Assembly (NCBI GenBank): GCA_910585615.1
Contig: CAJUFO010000015.1
Location: 9,420-73,419 of the forward strand
Direction: 5' to 3'
Length of the DNA stretch: 64,000 bases
From: an uncultured Acetatifactor sp.
Lineage (GTDB): Bacteria; Bacillota; Clostridia; Lachnospirales; Lachnospiraceae
Of this stretch, positions 50,601 through 59,692 are shown in pieces. The number at the start of each line of letters is the position of its first letter. The first letter of the stretch is position 1. The notes below the pieces were generated by a model. The model saw nothing but the letters and a program-made list of their open reading frames with translations. It was not told the DNA's origin and made no database searches. Both the position numbers and the translations under genes were made by a program.

Positions 50601-51776
50601 ATGAGGAGAAGGAAAAGGGAGGAGAGGGAACTGCAGACGGCACAGGTATCGGATCTGTGTCGGCGCAGGCTCTTAGGGTATGCGGACAGCTTCCATGAGC
50701 TGGCCAGGAGCTATGACCGGGAATTCGTTCCGGAGACGGATGACCGGGAAGCGGTCCTGGCACAGAGGAGGCTGTGGGAGAGCAGGCAGATTATCAGCGG
50801 CCATCTGGACGAGATGGCGAAGATCATGACGGAGGCAGCCTGTGAGGTGCTGAGCTTCCACCCTATGGAGGGCAGGAAGAAGCGGCTGCTGACCCAGGCT
50901 TTAGCGGAGGAGGGGATACAGGTGGAGAGCCCCCATTACCTGCCCAGGGAGGACGGCAGACAGGCTGTGGTGCTCACTATGAGCACCCAGAGAGGAGAGA
51001 AGGTGTCGGCGGAGGATGCGGCGGACATGATTTCCGTGCTGCTGGACAGAAGACTCATACCTGCCGCGAATACCCCCTATGTGGTGGAGCCGACCCCCCA
51101 GAGCTTCATCCTGGAAGAGGAGGCGGGATTCCTGGCTCTGACCGGATTTGCCAAGGCGGTGAAAGAGGGAGAGACCGTCTCCGGCGACAACTATGCCGTG
51201 GTAGAGCCGGGCAGGGGCAGAGTGACGGTGATGCTCTCGGACGGCACGGGATCGGGAGAAAGGGCGGGGAAGGACAGCGAGCGGGTGCTGGATCTGATGG
51301 AGAAGATGCTGGAGGCCGAATACGACATCGATGCCGCTATCAATATGGTGAATACGGCCCTGTTCGCCGCGGGGGAGGACATAAACCATCCCACGCTGGA
51401 CATCTGCGACATCGACCTGTATGAGGGCAGCTGCCAGATGCGGAAGGTGGGCGGCGCTGCCACCTTCCTGAAAAGGGCCCAGGAGGTGGAGCAGATGGAA
51501 ATGGGAAATCTTCCCCTTGGCATTTTCGGGCAAATGGACATTCTGCCGGTGGAGAGGAAGCTTCAGGACGGGGATTACCTGGTCATGGTCTCCGATGGGG
51601 TGATGGATGCCTTTGGGGCGGAGTACGGGAACACCATGACCGATGTCATTGCCGGGATACAGGACTGCAGTCCGACAGAGATTGCGGAGCGCCTGCTCCG
51701 GTTTTCCATCTGCGCCAGCGGGGGCAGAATCCGGGACGACATGACCATAGGCGTGATTGGCATATGGAAGACCTGA
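50601..51776 (+). CDS. spoIIE: SpoIIE-type PP2C phosphatase without membrane domain
   Basis: A 391-residue protein matching the regulatory and phosphatase regions of SpoIIE. The C-terminal PP2C domain has VSGDNYAVV, VMLSDGTGSGERA (metal-binding Asp), YLVMVSDGVMDAF and RDDMTIGVI. Full SpoIIE is about 820 residues with ten membrane helices before these parts; here only an Arg/Lys-rich start precedes them, and no hydrophobic segment is seen. SpoIIE dephosphorylates SpoIIAA to release sigma-F in the forespore. ATG 50601 is chosen; a GTG at 50589 is possible. The position between divIC and tilS matches Bacillus. Confidence 0.88.
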   Translation: MRRRKREERELQTAQVSDLCRRRLLGYADSFHELARSYDREFVPETDDREAVLAQRRLWESRQIISGHLDEMAKIMTEAACEVLSFHPMEGRKKRLLTQALAEEGIQVESPHYLPREDGRQAVVLTMSTQRGEKVSAEDAADMISVLLDRRLIPAANTPYVVEPTPQSFILEEEAGFLALTGFAKAVKEGETVSGDNYAVVEPGRGRVTVMLSDGTGSGERAGKDSERVLDLMEKMLEAEYDIDAAINMVNTALFAAGEDINHPTLDICDIDLYEGSCQMRKVGGAATFLKRAQEVEQMEMGNLPLGIFGQMDILPVERKLQDGDYLVMVSDGVMDAFGAEYGNTMTDVIAGIQDCSPTEIAERLLRFSICASGGRIRDDMTIGVIGIWKT

Positions 51777-51827
51777 TTTTTCCAGGAACATTTGACTTTT
51801 TTCCTGTTTTGGGATAAGATTTGATGC

Positions 51828-53345
51828 ATGGGAATCAGGGAAGAGACGGAAAAAAGGGTATTTGCCTATATAGAGGAGTACGGCATGATTTCGCCCGGGG
51901 ACAAAATCGTGGCCGGGGTATCCGGCGGGGCGGATTCGATGTGCCTGTTTCGGCTGCTTTTGGCCTACAGGGAGAGGGTGGCGTTTGCGCTGGCGGTGGC
52001 CCATGTGAACCATGGGCTGCGCCGGGATGCGGAGGAGGACGCCCGATATGTGGAGGAACTGTGCGGACAGGAGGGCATCCCCTTTTTCCTGACGGAAAGC
52101 GATGTGCACAGGGTAGCGGCGCTGGAAAATTGCTCTGAGGAGGACGCAGGCAGACGGATTCGCTACAGGGCCTTTCGGGAGGCGGCAGGGAAGATGGGAG
52201 CGGGAAAGGTGGCCGTGGCCCACAACAGCGACGACAATGCGGAGACCATGCTGTTCCACCTGTTTCGGGGCAGCGGCCTGCAGGGCATCAGCGGGATCGC
52301 TCCCCTGCGTCCGGATGAGGGCGGGCTGTGGATTCTGCGGCCCATCTTATGCCTGGAGCGCCGGGAGGTGGAGGCGTACCTAAGGGAGCTGGGGATATCC
52401 TGGCGCAGGGACAGCACCAATGAGGGGGACGGTTACAGCAGAAACCGTATCCGCCACCATATCCTGCCCTATGCCGGGCAGGAGGTGTCCGGGGCCGTGG
52501 GCCATATGCTCCGTACGGCCCGGCTCCTCCAGGAGGCGGAAGGTTACCTGCGGCAGCAGACCCGGGAGGCTCTGGAGCAGTGTGCGGCATCCGACGGAGA
52601 AGGACGCTATCTGGTGGATGCGGCCGCCTTTCAGCGTTTCCACAATGCCCTGCGGGGGAGGATGCTGCTGGAGCTGCTGGGGCACCTGTCGCCTACGGGG
52701 AAGGACATCCTGTCCGTACATGTCCGGGACGCGCTGACCCTGTTCGAGAGAGAAGGGAACAGGTATATCACCCTGCCTTTTGGCATCACGGCCAGGCGGC
52801 AGTACGGTCAGGTGGTGCTGGAGCGCATGGAGACGGCGGAGCGGACAGGAGCGCCCCCGCCCGGGGATGTACAGCCGGCCTGGCGGCAGGAGCCAGAGGA
52901 GGTGCTTTTGACGGAGGAACTGTTTCAAAGGCCCGCGCGCGTATTGCTGGGCAGCCAGGGAGAGCTGGAGTTTTCCGCTTTTTTCATAAAAAAAGAATGG
53001 GAAGTTCCCAAAAATCGGTATACGAAATGGTTCGACTATGATAAAATGGAAGAACGCGCAGCCATCCGCTGCCGGGAGCAGGGAGACTACCTCACCATAG
53101 CCCGGGGAGCCGGGAGCATGGCGCACAAGTCCCTGAAGGATTACATGATCTCGGAAAAGATACCAAGGCAGCTCAGAGACCGGATTCCGGTGGTGGCCCT
53201 GGGAAACCATGTGCTGTGGCTGGTGGGCTGGCGGATCAGCGAGGCCTTCAAGGTAAGCGGGGATACGAGGCGCGTGCTGCAGGTGAGGCTGACAGGACAA
53301 AACGAGGAGAGCGGAACGGAGGAGAAAGATGTCGGAGCACATTAA
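51828..53345 (+). CDS. tilS: tRNA(Ile)-lysidine synthase
   Basis: A 505-residue enzyme that attaches lysine to C34 of tRNA-Ile(CAU), changing its codon to AUA. The PP-loop VAGVSGGADSMCLF is at about 25-38; HVNHGLR and VAHNSDDNAETMLFHLFRGSG follow, with the middle TilS domain and a C-terminal TilS_C domain (about 400-480, RCREQGDYLTI, KSLKDYMISEKIP). The ribosome site is weak. It overlaps hpt by 17 bases, as in many Firmicutes. Confidence 0.93.
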   Translation: MGIREETEKRVFAYIEEYGMISPGDKIVAGVSGGADSMCLFRLLLAYRERVAFALAVAHVNHGLRRDAEEDARYVEELCGQEGIPFFLTESDVHRVAALENCSEEDAGRRIRYRAFREAAGKMGAGKVAVAHNSDDNAETMLFHLFRGSGLQGISGIAPLRPDEGGLWILRPILCLERREVEAYLRELGISWRRDSTNEGDGYSRNRIRHHILPYAGQEVSGAVGHMLRTARLLQEAEGYLRQQTREALEQCAASDGEGRYLVDAAAFQRFHNALRGRMLLELLGHLSPTGKDILSVHVRDALTLFEREGNRYITLPFGITARRQYGQVVLERMETAERTGAPPPGDVQPAWRQEPEEVLLTEELFQRPARVLLGSQGELEFSAFFIKKEWEVPKNRYTKWFDYDKMEERAAIRCREQGDYLTIARGAGSMAHKSLKDYMISEKIPRQLRDRIPVVALGNHVLWLVGWRISEAFKVSGDTRRVLQVRLTGQNEESGTEEKDVGAH

Positions 53346-53859
53346 TGTACTTTTGCCGGAAGAGGAAGTGGACGCAAGGATCCAGGCCATGGGGGAACAG
53401 ATCAGCAGGGACTACGCGGGGAAGCAGGTGCACCTGATTTGCGTGCTGAAGGGCGGGAGCTTCTTCCTGTGCGAGCTTGCAAAGAGGATCACGGTGCCGG
53501 TGTCCCTAGACTTCATGTCGGTGTCCAGCTACGGAGGAGGCACCGAGTCCAAGGGCGTGGTGAAGATAGTAAAGGATCTGGACGAATCGATCCGGGACAA
53601 GGACGTGCTGGTGGTGGAGGACATCGTGGACAGCGGAAGGACCTTGAGCTACCTGCTGGAGATGCTCAGGAGCAGAGGGCCTAAGTCCCTGCGCCTGTGC
53701 ACGCTGCTGGACAAGCCGGACAGGCGGGTGGTGGACGTGGACGTGGACTATACAGGATTTCAGATTCCGGACAAGTTCGTGGTGGGCTATGGTCTGGACT
53801 ATGACCAGAGATACCGCAACCTTCCTTACATCGGTATCGTGGAATTCGACGAGGCATAG
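53329..53859 (+). CDS. hpt: Hypoxanthine phosphoribosyltransferase
   Basis: A 176-residue purine salvage enzyme joining PRPP with hypoxanthine or guanine. The PRPP loop VLVVEDIVDSGRTLSYLL is complete, the flexible loop SSYGGGTESKG is present, and CVLKGGSFFLCELA is the pyrophosphate-binding segment. GGAGG lies in the last codons of tilS, with which it overlaps. The tilS-hpt-ftsH order is conserved in Bacillus. Confidence 0.95.
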   Translation: MSEHINVLLPEEEVDARIQAMGEQISRDYAGKQVHLICVLKGGSFFLCELAKRITVPVSLDFMSVSSYGGGTESKGVVKIVKDLDESIRDKDVLVVEDIVDSGRTLSYLLEMLRSRGPKSLRLCTLLDKPDRRVVDVDVDYTGFQIPDKFVVGYGLDYDQRYRNLPYIGIVEFDEA

Positions 53860-53889
53860 GGATACGCGGATGAACAGGAGGCTTGCAAG

Positions 53890-55719
53890 TTGAGGCAGAA
53901 TAGCAGAGGATTCAATTCATATTTCATATTCATCATCCTGCTCCTGATGGGAGTGGCGCTGCTGACATCCATGAACGGCTCGGAGGAGGCATATACGAAG
54001 GAGCAGTTCATCGCGGACATGGAGGCGGACAGGGTCTCTGAGGTGGTGGTCAGGCCCAACAGCGAGGTGCCCACGGGATACCTGGCCGTGGAGCTCAAAA
54101 GCGGCGCGGAGCGTAAGCTGTACGTGACGGACATTGGGGAGGCGGAGGCCCTGGTCAGGGATCACGGGTTCGACCCGGTGGTGAAGGACGTGCCCAGGGA
54201 GGGGTGGGTGCTGACCACTTTGGTGCCCATGCTGATCGTGCTGGCGGTGGGCATCTTCCTGTTCATGATGATCAATGCCCAGAATGCCGCCGGCGGCAAC
54301 GGCAAGATGATGAACTTCGGCAAGAGCCGGGCCAGGCTGTCCATGGGGGACAAGAACATTACCTTTGAGCAGGTGGCCGGGCTGAAGGAAGAGAAGGAGG
54401 AGCTGGAGGAGATCGTGGATTTCCTGAAGGATCCCGGCAAATATATCAAGGTGGGGGCCAGGATCCCCAAGGGCGTGCTCTTAGAGGGCCCTCCCGGGAC
54501 GGGCAAGACATTGCTGGCAAAGGCTGTGGCCGGGGAGGCCGGAGTGCCCTTCTTCAGCATATCCGGCTCCGATTTCGTGGAGATGTTCGTAGGTGTGGGC
54601 GCGTCCCGTGTCCGGGACCTGTTCGAGGAGGCCAAGAAGAACGCCCCCTGCATCGTGTTCATCGATGAGATCGACGCGGTGGCCAGGCGTCGGGGCACTG
54701 GCATGGGCGGCGGCCACGACGAGAGGGAGCAGACCCTGAACCAGCTTCTGGTGGAGATGGACGGCTTCGGCGTCAACGAGGGCATCATCGTCATGGCGGC
54801 CACCAACCGGGTGGACATCCTAGATCCCGCCATCCTGCGCCCCGGGCGCTTCGACCGGAAGGTGGCTGTGGGGACGCCGGACGTCAGCGGCAGGGAGGAC
54901 ATCCTGAAGGTACACTCCAAAAACAAGCCCCTGGCGGAGGATGTGGACTTGAAGCAATTGGCCCAGACCACGGCGGGCTTCACCGGGGCCGACCTGGAGA
55001 ACCTGATGAACGAAGCGGCCATCAACGCGGCCAAGAAGGGCAAGGGCTTTGTGGCGGAGGAGGATGTGGAGAAGGCCTTTGTCAAGGTGGGCATCGGCGC
55101 GGAGAAGAAGAGCCGGGTGGTGTCCGACAAGGAGAAGCGCATCACGGCATACCACGAGGCAGGACATGCCATCCTGTTCCATGTGCTGCCGGACGTAGGG
55201 CCTGTGTATACGGTGTCCATCATCCCCACGGGCGCAGGCGCGGCGGGTTATACCATGCCTCTGCCGGACAAGGACGAGATGTTCCTGACCAAAGGGCAGA
55301 TGCTCCAGGAAATCATGGTCTCCCTGGGAGGGCGCATCGCGGAGCAGATTATCTTCCAGGACATCACCACCGGGGCCTCCAGCGACATCAAGAAGGCCAC
55401 CAAGGTGGCCAGGCGGATGGTGACCCGCTTCGGCATGTCGGACAATATCGGCGTCATCTGCTATGACGATGACGATGATGAAGTCTTCATAGGCCGGGAC
55501 CTGGCCCATGCCAAGGCCCACAGCGAGGCCGTCTCCGGCGAGATTGACAGGGAAGTGAAAGCCATCATCGACGAGTGCTATGCCAAGGCGAAGGAGATTA
55601 TCCTGGCCAGGGAGGACGTGCTCCATAGCTGCGCAAAGCTGCTGCTGGAAAAGGAGAGAATCGGCAGGGAGGAGTTCGAAGCGCTTTTCCCGGCGGAGGA
55701 TGGGGCTCCGGAGGCATAG
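53890..55719 (+). CDS. ftsH: ATP-dependent zinc metalloprotease FtsH
   Basis: A 609-residue membrane AAA protease. Two N-terminal membrane helices (about 12-28 and 110-127) bracket a short outer domain. The AAA module has Walker A GPPGTGKT, Walker B CIVFIDEIDAV and the pore motif FVEMFVG with the second region of homology (TNRVDILDPAILRPGRFDR). The protease zinc site is TAYHEAGHA. It removes misfolded membrane proteins and regulators, including some needed for sporulation. The start is taken as TTG 53890, eight bases after AGGAGG. No in-frame ATG fits better. Confidence 0.95.
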   Translation: MRQNSRGFNSYFIFIILLLMGVALLTSMNGSEEAYTKEQFIADMEADRVSEVVVRPNSEVPTGYLAVELKSGAERKLYVTDIGEAEALVRDHGFDPVVKDVPREGWVLTTLVPMLIVLAVGIFLFMMINAQNAAGGNGKMMNFGKSRARLSMGDKNITFEQVAGLKEEKEELEEIVDFLKDPGKYIKVGARIPKGVLLEGPPGTGKTLLAKAVAGEAGVPFFSISGSDFVEMFVGVGASRVRDLFEEAKKNAPCIVFIDEIDAVARRRGTGMGGGHDEREQTLNQLLVEMDGFGVNEGIIVMAATNRVDILDPAILRPGRFDRKVAVGTPDVSGREDILKVHSKNKPLAEDVDLKQLAQTTAGFTGADLENLMNEAAINAAKKGKGFVAEEDVEKAFVKVGIGAEKKSRVVSDKEKRITAYHEAGHAILFHVLPDVGPVYTVSIIPTGAGAAGYTMPLPDKDEMFLTKGQMLQEIMVSLGGRIAEQIIFQDITTGASSDIKKATKVARRMVTRFGMSDNIGVICYDDDDDEVFIGRDLAHAKAHSEAVSGEIDREVKAIIDECYAKAKEIILAREDVLHSCAKLLLEKERIGREEFEALFPAEDGAPEA

Positions 55720-55873
55720 AGCCTATGCAAAATAGACAAAAAAAGAATGCATTCTTCGTCAAATTTGTTAGTTTTGGGAGTTGGCAAAACAGGGGTCAGA
55801 TGGTATTATAATACTCGTAACCCCCAATACATTATATAGTTTTTTGCTATACCCCATAAGAAATACCTTCTCT

Positions 55874-55906
55874 AAAAAGGACAGTCACCCCATGGCTGTC
55901 CTTTTT
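55874..55906. terminator. Bidirectional terminator between ftsH and the MATE gene
   Basis: AAAAAGGACAG and CTGTCCTTTTT form a perfect 11-bp stem around an 11-base loop between two convergent genes; both strands end in a T run. The ftsH-distal 150 bases before it are AT-rich with no gene. Confidence 0.88.
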
Positions 55907-55952
55907 ACATGCCCGAATCCGTCTGCCTGTCCGGGATACTTGCCTGCCCGGC

Positions 55953-57299
55953 TTACAGATTCTCACTGCCTGTCCCGGCTTTCTCAAGCCGCTTCCGATA
56001 TAGGATTCCCGTGATGTCCGCCAGAATCCAGCCGATGGGGATGGCGCTCCAGATGCCGTACACCCCAATCCAGGGGACAGGAGCCAGCACATAAGCCAAC
56101 AACACCCTGGTCCCCAAAGAGATGACCGTAAGCACCAAAGACATCTCCGGCCTGTTGACGCCCCGATAGTAGCCGTACAGCAAGAACAATATGCCGATGC
56201 CGCAGTAGAAGGCTCCCTCGATCCGCAGATACCCTACGCCCACGGCGATGATTTCCGTCTCCCCGGGGCTGACGAACAGCATCATCAGATAAGGGGCGAA
56301 CAGGAAGATCAGCAAGGACACCGTCAGACAGAATGCCATGGACACCCGCAGCGCGCTCTTCATCCCCTGCTTCACCCGGTCGTCCCGCCCCGCGCCGTGA
56401 TTCTGGGAGATGAAGAGGGAGAAGGCGTTGCCGAATTCCTGGGCGGGCATATAGGCGAAGGAGTCGATCTTCACCGCCGCCGCGAAGGCTGCCATCACCA
56501 CGGGGCCGAAGCTGTTCACAAGCCCCTGGATCATCAGGATGCCGAAGTTCATGACGGACTGCTGGACGGAGGAGGAGAAGGAGAAGCGCAGGATTTCTCC
56601 CATGGAGGCCTTTTCCCCGCCGGTTTCCCGCCTGTGGAAGCGCAGCTTCGGCTCCTTTATCCAGGTGTAGGCCATGAGCCCGATGCCGGAGACGGCCTGG
56701 GCAATCACTGTAGCGGCTGCGGCCCCGGCTATCCCCCAGCGGAAGACCATGACGAAGGTCAGGTCCAGCACGATGTTCAGAAGCGCCGTGCTGCCCAGGA
56801 AATACAGGGGTACCACGGAATTGCCCACCGCCCGCAGGAGGTAGGCAAAGTAATTATACAGGAAGACGAAAATAAGGCCCATGAAGATGATCCACACATA
56901 GCTGTGCATCATCTCCATCAGCTCGTCAGGCGTCTGCAGGAGCCGCAGAATAGGGTGGCAAAATGCCATCACCAGCACATTCAGCAGCACAGTCGCTCCG
57001 CCGATGAGCAGGAAGGAGAGCCGCATGCAACTCTTCATGCGGGCCTCTTCCTTCCTGCCGAAATAATAGGAGAACAGGGCCCCGCTGCCCATGCACATGC
57101 CGATGAGGATGGAAGTCAGGAACGTCATCAAGGTGTAGGCGCTCCCCACTGCGGCCAGGGCGTCCGGCCCCAGGAAACGGCCTACCACCAAAGTGTCTGC
57201 GATATTATAAAACTGCTGCAGGAGGTTGCCCAGTATCATGGGGCCTGCGAACAGCAGCATTTTTTTTGTCACGTTTCCCTGTGTCAGATCTTTTTCCAT
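55953..57299 (-). CDS. MATE-family efflux transporter
   Basis: A 448-residue membrane protein with 12 hydrophobic segments in two halves, of the DinF/NorM-like MATE class. The N terminus LTQGNVTKKMLLFAGPMILGNLLQQFYNIADTLVVGRFLG, here cited in parts, is the family signature, and SAIPIGWILADITG lies near the end. MATE proteins export cationic drugs or metabolites in exchange for Na+ or H+. It starts five bases after the stop of a tiny upstream gene, so the three genes appear to be an operon. Confidence 0.92.
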   Translation of the reverse strand: MEKDLTQGNVTKKMLLFAGPMILGNLLQQFYNIADTLVVGRFLGPDALAAVGSAYTLMTFLTSILIGMCMGSGALFSYYFGRKEEARMKSCMRLSFLLIGGATVLLNVLVMAFCHPILRLLQTPDELMEMMHSYVWIIFMGLIFVFLYNYFAYLLRAVGNSVVPLYFLGSTALLNIVLDLTFVMVFRWGIAGAAAATVIAQAVSGIGLMAYTWIKEPKLRFHRRETGGEKASMGEILRFSFSSSVQQSVMNFGILMIQGLVNSFGPVVMAAFAAAVKIDSFAYMPAQEFGNAFSLFISQNHGAGRDDRVKQGMKSALRVSMAFCLTVSLLIFLFAPYLMMLFVSPGETEIIAVGVGYLRIEGAFYCGIGILFLLYGYYRGVNRPEMSLVLTVISLGTRVLLAYVLAPVPWIGVYGIWSAIPIGWILADITGILYRKRLEKAGTGSENL

Positions 57300-57304
57300 G
57301 TGTA

Positions 57305-57487
57305 TCAGCCTTTTATTCTGTCCAGTTCAGCCAGGTTGATGTCCGATGCGGTCAGGATGACTTTAAGCTCCACATATCTCTCGTGCATTTCCCGATATGC
57401 GTCGGAATCTTTGTCGGACAATTTCATATAGCGCTGCAGCCTGGAAAATTCTTCTACGTTCCTTTGCAGCATTTCTTTTTCGCTCAT
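57305..57487 (-). CDS. Small helical protein, paralogue A
   Basis: A 60-residue protein preceded by a very good ribosome site (AGGGGGAG, 6 bases before ATG). It is predicted to be entirely helical and charged, with the core LQRYMKLSDKDSDAYREMHE and the end LKVILTASDINLAELDRIK. It is clearly related to the 63-residue product of the gene just upstream. I do not recognise the family. It lies immediately before the MATE gene and may be co-expressed with it. Confidence 0.75.
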   Translation of the reverse strand: MSEKEMLQRNVEEFSRLQRYMKLSDKDSDAYREMHERYVELKVILTASDINLAELDRIKG

Positions 57488-57520
57488 ATGGCTCCCCCTT
57501 GATTTCTTTTATACAAGTGC

Positions 57521-57712
57521 TTATTCTTTTATCTCATCGATATCTGTCAGGTTCACCCCCGCTACATTCAGGAGCGCTTTCAGCGATAGGTACTCTTTTT
57601 TCAACTCGGCGTATGTTTCGGCTGCGTTCTCTTTTCGGGCCAGAAGCATGTACCTCTGGATTTTCCTTAAATCATCAATGGCAGCTTTCGCGATTTCGAG
57701 ACCGCTTGGCAT
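57521..57712 (-). CDS. Small helical protein, paralogue B
   Basis: A 63-residue protein with AGGTG ahead of its ATG. It shares the layout of paralogue A: LRKIQRYMLLARKENA, then YAELKKEYLSLKALL and NLTDIDEIKE at the same positions. Conservation between two tandem copies shows selection on the protein sequence, so both are real genes. The function is unknown. Confidence 0.72.
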   Translation of the reverse strand: MPSGLEIAKAAIDDLRKIQRYMLLARKENAAETYAELKKEYLSLKALLNVAGVNLTDIDEIKE

Positions 57713-57797
57713 ATGATCACCTGCTTTCTGAAATGCCGTTTCATTGTTTCTGTGACACTTTTATCATAACAGATTTCCGGAGGGGTGTAAAGGCTTA

Positions 57798-57826
57798 TTG
57801 CAAACGGCTGCCGGTGCGGTTATAAT
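57798..57826 (+). promoter_or_regulatory. Sigma-A-type promoter of the sensor cluster
   Basis: TTGCAA (57798-57803) and TATAAT (57821-57826) are 17 bp apart, about 110 bases upstream of the secreted-protein gene. Confidence 0.62.
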
Positions 57827-57936
57827 GAAGAAGGGCGGGCCCGGTTTGTAGCAAAAATGATGCAATGATGGGGTATGATGTACCGTATTCAGATAAGTGA
57901 TTCGTTTTCCATGACAAAGGAACGGAGGAGCTGTCA

Positions 57937-59040
57937 ATGGGGAAAAGGAGTATAGCGATTACGGTGATATGCTTTCTGGCCTGTATAGGGGGCATGGTCC
58001 ATCCGGCGCGGGTACAGGCCCAGAGCGAGTCGGTGGCGCTCCTGGTGCAGCAGTACCAGGCCTACCAGAGCGCCTTCGAGGCTATCCAGTCCCTGGGGGA
58101 CGTGGAGGAGGCCGGATATGACATCATTGAGGAGCAGCGATTCCCGGTGGTGCTGGAGACCTTCGGCGAGGCCCAGGTGGAGCTGGTGCCCCTCATGCAC
58201 AGGGAGTACCACAGGCTGGCGATTCTGATTGTGGACAGCGCCGGGGACGTGCTGTACAAGACCAACCATCTGGAGACCAACTACAAATATCCGGGACAGC
58301 TGCAGCAGCCCACTAGGAGCCTGGAATCCGTGTCCTTCCAGGAGCTGGACCACGACGGGCTCACGGACATCGTGCTGATCACCATATGCGAGAACGACAC
58401 CGGGGACTACGCGGGCAAAAGCTACAAAGTGGGGGACGTGCTGTTCCAGCGGGACGGGGACTTCTACCGGGACTGGCGGGTGTCGGACAAGATAAACCGC
58501 TTCAGCATGAACAAGAGCGCGGACTTCATCGCCGCCTATGTAGGGGAGGGGAAGTCCACGGAAATCCTCTATACCGCCACTACGTTAAAAGAACTTCAGG
58601 AGCATGGCTTCCAGCTGGTGCGGGAGCACAGCTACACCATAGAGTTCGAGAAGCAGGGCAGGCTCCTGGTGGCCCCGGGCTTCATCACCATCGCAGACTA
58701 CGACGTCTTCATGATTTACCTGGTGAACGAGGCAGGGGACATCGTCTGGAGCTTCCAGCCCATGGAGGATTATGACAATCTCTATGCCCTGAAGGGTATG
58801 GTCTGCCTGGACATGGACGGTGACGGCATGAAGGACGTGGTGGTGCTGGCCAGGTACAGCTATTCCGGCCCGGAGGGGGAGCTTTTGATTGACACAAAAT
58901 GCGACATCTATTACCAGCGCACGGACGGCTTTGAGGCGGAGAAAAATTTCGGCGCCATCTATCAGTGCACCGAGGACGATACCATGGAGGAGCTGGTGGG
59001 AATCATCAGAGAATATTGGGGGTGGCCAAAAGAGGAATGA
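57937..59040 (+). CDS. Secreted protein with FG-GAP/VCBS-like calcium loops
   Basis: A 367-residue exported protein. The N terminus MGKRSIAITVICFLACIGG continues to a likely signal-peptidase site after VQAQ. Two D-x-D-x-D-G-type calcium loops occur in beta-propeller-like context: ELDHDGLTDIVLI and CLDMDGDGMKDVVVLA. The stop overlaps the start of a response regulator gene (ATGA), so it is translationally coupled to a two-component system and may be its extracellular sensing partner; that role is inferred. GGAGGAG precedes the start. Confidence 0.75.
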   Translation: MGKRSIAITVICFLACIGGMVHPARVQAQSESVALLVQQYQAYQSAFEAIQSLGDVEEAGYDIIEEQRFPVVLETFGEAQVELVPLMHREYHRLAILIVDSAGDVLYKTNHLETNYKYPGQLQQPTRSLESVSFQELDHDGLTDIVLITICENDTGDYAGKSYKVGDVLFQRDGDFYRDWRVSDKINRFSMNKSADFIAAYVGEGKSTEILYTATTLKELQEHGFQLVREHSYTIEFEKQGRLLVAPGFITIADYDVFMIYLVNEAGDIVWSFQPMEDYDNLYALKGMVCLDMDGDGMKDVVVLARYSYSGPEGELLIDTKCDIYYQRTDGFEAEKNFGAIYQCTEDDTMEELVGIIREYWGWPKEE

Positions 59041-59690
59041 TCAAGATACTGATTGTAGACGATGAAAAGTCCATCTGCGACCTGATAGACATCAATCTGT
59101 CGGCGGCGGGATACCACTGCAAGACCGTGCAGGACGGACTGGAAGCAATCGATATGATTGAGGCGGAGGACTTCGACCTGATTCTATTAGACATCATGCT
59201 GCCCGGGGCGGACGGCTTCGACATCATGGAATATATCAGACCATTGCGGATTCCCGTCATATTTATTACGGCAAAACATGAGGTTAGAGACAGGGTGAAG
59301 GGCCTGAAGCTGGGGGCGGAGGACTACCTGGTGAAGCCCTTCGACGTGGTGGAGCTGGTGGCCAGGGTGGAGGTGGTGCTGCGGCGCTACAACAAGACCG
59401 AGACCACCCTGACGGCCGGGGACGTGGTGGTGGACACCGAGGCCAGGAAGGTGACGAAGGCCGGGAAGCCAGTGATTCTCACCAACAAGGAGTACGGCTT
59501 ATTGATGCTGTTCATCAGCAACAAGAACATTGCCCTGTTCCGGGAGAACCTCTATGAGAAGGTGTGGGGGGACGAGTACCTGGCGGACAGCCGGACGCTG
59601 GATCTCCATGTCCAGAGGCTGCGCCGGAAGATGGGCTGGGAGGAGAACCTGGTGGCCGTGTATAAAGTGGGCTACCGGCTGGAAATCTGA
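59037..59690 (+). CDS. OmpR/PhoB-family response regulator
   Basis: A 217-residue regulator. The receiver domain has VDDEK at 7-11, the phospho-acceptor Asp52 in LLDIMLPG and the switch Lys in YLVKPFD. The winged-helix effector domain (about 125-217) shows LTNKEYGLLMLF, SRTLDLHVQRLRRKMG and VGYRLEI. It starts inside the stop codon of the preceding gene and is followed after two bases by the kinase gene. Confidence 0.95.
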   Translation: MIKILIVDDEKSICDLIDINLSAAGYHCKTVQDGLEAIDMIEAEDFDLILLDIMLPGADGFDIMEYIRPLRIPVIFITAKHEVRDRVKGLKLGAEDYLVKPFDVVELVARVEVVLRRYNKTETTLTAGDVVVDTEARKVTKAGKPVILTNKEYGLLMLFISNKNIALFRENLYEKVWGDEYLADSRTLDLHVQRLRRKMGWEENLVAVYKVGYRLEI

Positions 59691-59692
59691 GC

